This document shows positions 59,224 through 64,000 of a stretch of 64,000 bases of DNA, one piece after another (position 1 is the stretch's first letter; every line of letters begins with the position of its first letter). Position numbers and translations under genes: made by a program. Where the stretch lies: IMG/VR virus record IMGVR_UViG_3300022602_000031, positions 1 to 64,000 of that record; one strand, 5' to 3'. The notes below the pieces were generated by a model. The model did not search any database. It saw nothing but the letters and a program-made list of their open reading frames with translations, and was not told where the DNA came from. This DNA is from a virus.

Positions 59224-60915
59224 ATGGCCGGTTGGAAAAAATACTTTAAAACCAGTAACTTACCTAGCAACATCAGCCCCTTAGGTGGCGGACGATTAGC
59301 GGATCCTGGTTATCGCAACTATCAAAGTCAGTTACCTGAAGTGTATACTGGTCAACCAAATCGTGTTGAACGTTACAATCAGTACGAACAAATGGATATG
59401 GATTCAGAAGTTAATGCCGCACTAGACATTCTTGCTGAATTCTGTACACAAAAGAACTTAGAAAACCACACAGCGTTTACTGTCAAGTTCAAAGAACAAC
59501 CTAGTGATAACGAAGTTAAAATCATTAAAGAACAGCTACAACAATGGGTAGCACTTAATGAATTTAACAAGCGTATCTTTAAAATGGTACGCAACGTATT
59601 CAAATACGGAGACCAAGTGTTCCTACGTGATCCAGAAAACTTTAAATTATATTGGACAGAAATGTCTAAGGTTACTAAAGTTATTGTCAATGAAGGCGAA
59701 GGCAAAAAGCCCGAGCAGTACCTAGTTAAAGACCTAAATCCTAACTTTCAAAACTTAACAGTAACAGCAGTAGCTACAACAGACACATATATGAATCACC
59801 CACAGGTTGGTGGCCCAAGCGGTAGCTATACACAACCACAAAGCCCATTTGGCGGTGGTTCACGTTTTAGTCACAGTAAAAATGAAGCAGTTATTAATGC
59901 CGAACACGTGGTTCATATTAGCCTAACTGAAGGCTTAGACGTATATTGGCCATTTGGTAACTCTGTATTAGAAAACATCTTTAAGGTGTTTAAACAAAAA
60001 GAACTGTTAGAAGATAGTATTATTATCTATCGTGTACAACGTGCTCCAGAGCGTCGTGTGTTTACAATTGACGTAGGTAATATGCCAAGTCATATGGCCA
60101 TGGCATTTGTTGAACGTATTAAAAATGAAATTCATCAGCGTCGTATGCCTAGTGCTAATAACACCGGCGGACAAAGTATGATGGATTCTACATATAATCC
60201 TTTGAGCCAAAACGAAGACTACTTCTTTCCGGTAACAGCCGAAGGCCGTGGCAGTAAAGTGGACGTACTACAGGGTGGACAAAACCTAGGCGAAATTACA
60301 GACTTACGCTTCTTTACCAACAAGTTATTCCGTGGTTTGCGTATTCCTAGTAGCTACTTGCCTACTACAGCCGAAGACGGTAGCCAGGCCTACACAGACG
60401 GTCGTGTTGGTACAGCACTTATACAAGAATGGCGCTTTAACCAATATTGCCAGCGTTTACAGGCAATGATTGCCGACAAGTTAGACAGTGAGTTTAAGCT
60501 GTTTATGCGTTGGAGAGGCTTTAATATTGATGGATCATTATTTGATTTAACATTCAATGAACCGCAAAACTTTGCTCAATATCGCCAGGCTGATATTGAT
60601 GCCGCACGTATTACTAACTTCGCACAGTTAGAACAGGTTCCTTATTTGAGCAAACGTTTCTTAATGAAACGTTACTTAGGTATGAGTGAACAAGAGCTAA
60701 GTGAAAACGAAACAGCCTGGGCCGAAGAACGTGGCGATACTGAACTAGCTAAACCTGATGCTCCTAGCTTAGGTGGTGTAAACATTACCCCAGGTCGTGT
60801 TGATGCTGAACTAGATGGACTAGGACAAGACACAGGAGTAGGCGCTCCTGCCGGACAAGAAATGGCCGGAAGCCCAGCTGGCCCCGGTGCAGCCGCAGGT
60901 GGCGGTCCACTTTAA
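59224..60915 (+). CDS. gp20: Portal protein gp20, 563 aa
   Basis: YEQMDMDSEVNAALDILAEF, FNKRIFKMVRNVFKYGDQVF, DVYWPFGNSVLENIFKVFKQ and YRVQRAPERRVFTIDVGNMP are strongly conserved portal segments. It forms the dodecameric ring at the capsid vertex through which DNA is packaged. Length (563) is close to T4 gp20 (524). A Pro/Gly/Ala-rich tail (residues ~520-563) is flexible and not seen in T4. It heads the head-assembly cluster 20-67-core-21-22 in T4 order. Confidence 0.96.
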   Translation: MAGWKKYFKTSNLPSNISPLGGGRLADPGYRNYQSQLPEVYTGQPNRVERYNQYEQMDMDSEVNAALDILAEFCTQKNLENHTAFTVKFKEQPSDNEVKIIKEQLQQWVALNEFNKRIFKMVRNVFKYGDQVFLRDPENFKLYWTEMSKVTKVIVNEGEGKKPEQYLVKDLNPNFQNLTVTAVATTDTYMNHPQVGGPSGSYTQPQSPFGGGSRFSHSKNEAVINAEHVVHISLTEGLDVYWPFGNSVLENIFKVFKQKELLEDSIIIYRVQRAPERRVFTIDVGNMPSHMAMAFVERIKNEIHQRRMPSANNTGGQSMMDSTYNPLSQNEDYFFPVTAEGRGSKVDVLQGGQNLGEITDLRFFTNKLFRGLRIPSSYLPTTAEDGSQAYTDGRVGTALIQEWRFNQYCQRLQAMIADKLDSEFKLFMRWRGFNIDGSLFDLTFNEPQNFAQYRQADIDAARITNFAQLEQVPYLSKRFLMKRYLGMSEQELSENETAWAEERGDTELAKPDAPSLGGVNITPGRVDAELDGLGQDTGVGAPAGQEMAGSPAGPGAAAGGGPL

Positions 60916-60939
60916 ATTGAAAAAAGGTTAAATACTAAC

Positions 60940-61173
60940 ATGAATATAATGGAACTATTTGACCAATCACCCGACGGCTATCACGACGAAAAAGCCGATC
61001 AAAGCGTGGCTAAAATGTCTGATAGTCGCAAAACTCGCCTTACACTAGCACACCTAAACCAGCTACGTCAGAGTCACGATGTGCGTAAACTGGAACACGA
61101 AAAGAAGCTAGAAGCAGTAGCTAAACAGTACGCACCAGCACCGGAAGCAGGCGCAGGCCCGATGGGTCTGTAA
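60940..61173 (+). CDS. gp67-like prohead core protein, 77 aa
   Basis: A small charged helical protein (MNIMELFDQSPDGYHDEKAD, then SRKTRLTLAHLNQLRQSHDV), ending in an Ala/Pro/Gly-rich tail. T4 places gp67 immediately after gp20, and marine relatives have a similar small gene here, so I take it as the gp67 equivalent. Sequence alone would not prove this. AAAAAGG and a possible GTTAAATA late element are within 12 nt upstream. Confidence 0.55.
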   Translation: MNIMELFDQSPDGYHDEKADQSVAKMSDSRKTRLTLAHLNQLRQSHDVRKLEHEKKLEAVAKQYAPAPEAGAGPMGL

Positions 61174-61270
61174 TTATTCCGTCAAAATCCTTCAAAAAAC
61201 ACCCATTTAACCCCAAAATATACGTAGTTTTGTAAATAATACTACAAAGCCACTTATATAAGGAGTTCTC
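61174..61270 (+). other. 97-nt gap with small hairpin before the core protein
   Basis: TTTGTA (61229-61234) and TACAAA (61243-61248) can pair around an 8-nt loop; GTAGT/ACTAC in the same place is an alternative. AGGAG lies six nt before the next ATG. No gene or strong promoter is seen. Confidence 0.35.
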
Positions 61271-62302
61271 ATGAACAAGTTTGAAAAATTAATTGAATAC
61301 ATCATTAATGATGAAGATCAAAAAGCACGTGAGTTGTTTCACGATATCGTAGTAGAAAAATCCCGCGACATCTATGAGTCCATTATGGACGAAGAGCAAA
61401 TGGAAGAAAACGTAGCCGGAAACCAGGTTGAAGATATGGTTGACGAAGTAGGCCACGAAGAAGCCATGGGCGAAGATGATGAAGAGGGTGAAGAATTTGA
61501 ACTCGGCGGTGATCACGACAGCGAAGAAGGCGGCGAAGAGCCAGCTTTCGGCGGTGAAGAAGAGCCAGCCGGTGAAGAAGGTCACGATGAAGTTGTAATG
61601 AACATCGACGCTAAGTTGGACGAGCTATTAGCTAAGTTTGACGAAATCATGGGCGGTGAAGAGCACAGCGAAGAGCCAGCTATGGACGACGAATTTGGTG
61701 GCGAAGAGCCAGCAATGGGCGACGAGCACGGCGAAGAAGCTTTTGCTGAACAAGGCATGATGGAAGGCGAGCAACCAGAGTGGTTGAAAAAAGGTTCTGG
61801 TAAATCAGGTTCAGCACAATCAGGTAAATCTGGTTCTGCCGCATCTGGCAAGTCTGGTAAGAGCGGTTCTGGTAAAACAGAAGGCAAAAAATCTACAAGC
61901 GAACTAATGCGCGAATACGTTGACAAGATTCAAGATATGAATCTAACAGGTGCTAGCGAAGGTGATGCTGTTGGTGCAGCCGGTAAAAAAGTTGCAGTTA
62001 ACACTAAGCCAGGTTCAGTAGGCCCAGGCGCAGACTTTGGTGGACACACAGCTACCCCTAAAGGTGGCGAGCAAAACCAAGACGGCACAAGCCCAACTAA
62101 AGCAAGCAACGAATATAACAAAGGCCAAGGCGAAATCAAATCTGGTAACCGTAATGTTCCAGGTGGCAAGGCTGACAAGTTAGAAACAACTGGCACAAAG
62201 TATGAAACAGAACACAAGCCAGAAGGTAAAACAGTTGGTAATGACGGTAGCGTTCCTGTAAACAGCAAGTCTGTACAGAAACAAAATGCTGGTAAGAAGT
62301 AA
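61271..62302 (+). CDS. Acidic prohead core/scaffold protein (gp68 position), 343 aa
   Basis: The N-terminal 45 residues (MNKFEKLIEYIINDEDQKAR, ELFHDIVVEKSRDIYESIM) are the part shared with other T4-like prohead core proteins. Next is a very acidic stretch of Glu/Asp/Gly (GEEPAFGGEEEP-like repeats to residue ~165), then a basic linker of KSGS repeats (near 175-205), then a helix EGKKSTSELMREYVDKIQDM and a disordered Gly/Lys/Asn-rich tail. Such proteins fill the prohead and are cut by gp21 during maturation. It lies where T4 has gp68, between gp67 and gp21. Confidence 0.68.
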   Translation: MNKFEKLIEYIINDEDQKARELFHDIVVEKSRDIYESIMDEEQMEENVAGNQVEDMVDEVGHEEAMGEDDEEGEEFELGGDHDSEEGGEEPAFGGEEEPAGEEGHDEVVMNIDAKLDELLAKFDEIMGGEEHSEEPAMDDEFGGEEPAMGDEHGEEAFAEQGMMEGEQPEWLKKGSGKSGSAQSGKSGSAASGKSGKSGSGKTEGKKSTSELMREYVDKIQDMNLTGASEGDAVGAAGKKVAVNTKPGSVGPGADFGGHTATPKGGEQNQDGTSPTKASNEYNKGQGEIKSGNRNVPGGKADKLETTGTKYETEHKPEGKTVGNDGSVPVNSKSVQKQNAGKK

Positions 62303-62324
62303 TTAATAGATTAGGGAACATAAA

Positions 62325-62963
62325 ATGGCTTTGTACCTAAAAGAGAACTTGACGTTCGACCGGGCAAATATAGTAGTTGAATCTACTGAATCTGCCGACG
62401 GGAAGGGAAAAGATCTCTATATGAAAGGGATATTCATCGAAGGAGGCGTGAGAAACGCTAACGAACGTGTATATCCCGTTCACGAAATTGAAAAAGCTGT
62501 CTCTACTATTAATAATCAGGTCAAAGAAGGTTATTCTGTATTAGGTGAAGTTGACCACCCAGATGACCTAAAAATTAATCTTGATCGCGTAAGCCATATG
62601 ATCTGCGAAATGTGGATGGATGGTCCTTGCGGTCATGGTAAGTTAAAAATATTACCAACACCAATGGGCAAGCTAGTTGAAGCTATGATTACATCAGGCG
62701 TAAAACTAGGTGTTAGCTCACGTGGATCCGGTAACGTTAACGAAGGTTCTGGACACGTTAGTGATTTTGAAATCATTACCGTGGACATTGTAGCGCAACC
62801 TAGTGCTCCTCATGCTTATCCTAAGGCCATTTATGAAGGTCTGATGAATATGCGTGGAGGGATGCAGGTATTTGAAATGGCACGTGAAGCCGGAAGTAAT
62901 CAAAGAGTACAGAAGTATGTACAAGAAGGCATTACACGCCTAATCAAAGATTTAAAACTATAG
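62325..62963 (+). CDS. gp21: Prohead maturation protease gp21, 212 aa
   Basis: A herpesvirus-assemblin-type serine protease is indicated by LGEVDHPDD (His78) and GVSSRGSG (Ser131/132), with KGIFIEGGVRNANERVYP near residue 34 and FEIITVDIVAQPSAPHA near 150. The length equals T4 gp21 (212). It cleaves the core proteins, portal-associated factors and major capsid during head maturation. It sits between the core protein and the scaffold with an AGGGAAC ribosome-binding site. Confidence 0.95.
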   Translation: MALYLKENLTFDRANIVVESTESADGKGKDLYMKGIFIEGGVRNANERVYPVHEIEKAVSTINNQVKEGYSVLGEVDHPDDLKINLDRVSHMICEMWMDGPCGHGKLKILPTPMGKLVEAMITSGVKLGVSSRGSGNVNEGSGHVSDFEIITVDIVAQPSAPHAYPKAIYEGLMNMRGGMQVFEMAREAGSNQRVQKYVQEGITRLIKDLKL

Positions 62964-62975
62964 GAGAAATATCCA

Positions 62976-64000
62976 ATGTTAGATGCTATCAAACCATTGT
63001 TGGATAACGGAATTATTAACGAAGAAACTCGCACAGCGATTTCTGAGGCTTGGGAAGCTCGTATTACTGAAGCCAAAGAACAAGTTCGTGCTGAACTACG
63101 TGAAGAATTCGCACAACGTTATTCACATGACAAGCAAGTTATGGTTGAAGCTCTAGACAAAATGGTAACAGAGTCTCTCACTGCTGAACTCAAAGAGTTT
63201 GCAGACGAAAAACAACAATTAGCAGAAGACCGTGTTAAATTTAAAACACATATGGTCGAAAGCGCAGAAAAGTTCAACAACTTTATGGTATCAAAATTAT
63301 CTGAAGAAATCCGTGAACTACGTAGCGATCGCAAAGTATACGAAGGTGCTGTAAGCAAACTAGAAAACTTTGTAATCCGTGCGCTGGCAGAAGAAATCAA
63401 AGAGTTTGAAGCAGATAAACAGGCCGTAGTGGAAACTAAGGTTCGTTTGGTTGCCGAAGGTAAAGCTAAATTAGCTGAACTACAACAAAAATTTGTTGCT
63501 CAATCTGCTGCCGCTGTTAAAGAGGCTGTAACCAGTTCGTTAGAGTCAGAATTGACTCAACTGAAAGAAGACATCCAACTCGCTCGCGAGAATATGTTTG
63601 GACGTCGTCTATTCGAAGCTTTTGCTAGTGAATTTGCTGGTACTCACTTAAATGAGAACAAAGAAATTCGCAAGCTACAAGATACTGTTGGTATCTTGTC
63701 TACTAAATTGTCTGAAGCAGTATCAGCAATTGAAGAGAAAAAAGCAATAGTTGAATCAAAAGAAACAGAAATCAAAATTATTAAGGAATCGGCAGAACGC
63801 AAGGAAAAACTTGCTGAAATGTTGAAGCCTTTGAACAAAGAAAAGTCAGCAATTATGCGTGACCTTCTTGAAAGTGTACAGACTGATCGTCTTCAGACTG
63901 CATACGAAAAGTATCTACCAGCAGTTCTAAACAACTCCCCTGTTGCTAAGCCAGCCGTTAAGGTTGCTTTAACAGAGAGCCGTGTAGAAGTTACTGGTGA
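62976..64000 (+). CDS. gp22: Prohead scaffold protein gp22, N-terminal part cut by window edge
   Basis: The frame opens MLDAIKPLLDNGIINEETRT with AGGAGAAAT upstream and stays open for 341 codons to the edge. The protein is almost entirely charged alpha helix with heptad patterns (coiled coil), few aromatics and no Cys, as expected for the internal scaffold that shapes the prohead. MFGRRLFEAFASEFAGTHLN near residue 207 is a conserved segment of marine T4-like gp22. gp23 (major capsid) would be expected next. Confidence 0.88.
   Translation, partial: MLDAIKPLLDNGIINEETRTAISEAWEARITEAKEQVRAELREEFAQRYSHDKQVMVEALDKMVTESLTAELKEFADEKQQLAEDRVKFKTHMVESAEKFNNFMVSKLSEEIRELRSDRKVYEGAVSKLENFVIRALAEEIKEFEADKQAVVETKVRLVAEGKAKLAELQQKFVAQSAAAVKEAVTSSLESELTQLKEDIQLARENMFGRRLFEAFASEFAGTHLNENKEIRKLQDTVGILSTKLSEAVSAIEEKKAIVESKETEIKIIKESAERKEKLAEMLKPLNKEKSAIMRDLLESVQTDRLQTAYEKYLPAVLNNSPVAKPAVKVALTESRVEVTG

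Noticed and set aside
60928-60935. GTTAAATA as a late promoter for the gp67-like gene
   Set aside because: It deviates from consensus and lies only four bases before the ATG; the gp20 transcript can cover this gene.

Overview
The window is part of the genome of a T4-like tailed phage (a myovirus), probably one infecting an aquatic bacterium. The evidence is a set of recognisable T4 gene homologues: gp20 portal, gp21 prohead protease, gp22 scaffold, gp25, gp26, gp51, gp53, gp5 and gp6 of the baseplate, gp46/gp47 recombination nuclease, and the gp55 late sigma factor. Several late genes carry T4-type late promoters of the form (T/G)ATAAATA. The composition is AT-rich, genes overlap tightly (ATGA and TAATG junctions), and I saw no integrase, tRNA or photosynthesis gene. 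The host cannot be named from the sequence alone.

Layout. From 1 to 14,892 (minus strand) there is an accessory block of about seventeen overlapping genes: a carbamoyltransferase (cut by the window edge), two SGNH-type hydrolases, a 33-residue microgene, six radical-SAM proteins, four glycosyltransferase-like proteins and three unknowns. A hairpin at 14,903-14,935 separates it from the upstream tail genes. From 14,956 to 26,910 (minus) lie tail-fibre and adhesin genes: three fibre paralogues with a shared N-terminal anchor, a 2OG-Fe(II) hydroxylase between two of them, and a glycine-rich cassette with a duplicated C-terminal module. From 26,907 to 48,041 (minus) lies the baseplate: a giant 3,952-residue structural protein in the gp7 position, gp6, gp25, a candidate tail lysozyme, gp5, a hub candidate, gp53 and a tube-initiator candidate. 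Transcription diverges at about 48.1 kb. From 48,155 to 55,110 (plus) there is an early/middle-type operon: gp55, gp47, gp46, two more radical-SAM genes, a small beta-rich protein and a GIY-YIG nuclease. A 375-nt non-coding but hairpin-rich stretch follows, then gp51 and gp26 on the minus strand. From 56,611 to the end (plus) lie the tape measure with an M15-like peptidase tail, gp20, a gp67-like protein, an acidic prohead core protein, gp21 and gp22 (cut by the window edge).

How the parts fit. gp55 made from a sigma70-type promoter would switch on the late promoters driving baseplate, fibre and head genes. The fibre operon reads toward the accessory block, so the radical-SAM, glycosyltransferase, carbamoyltransferase and SGNH genes may be late proteins. 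The most unusual content is the eight radical-SAM enzymes in two subfamilies at two loci. I propose, as inference, a phage-encoded pathway that modifies a glycan or polypeptide (possibly virion fibres); its substrate is unknown.
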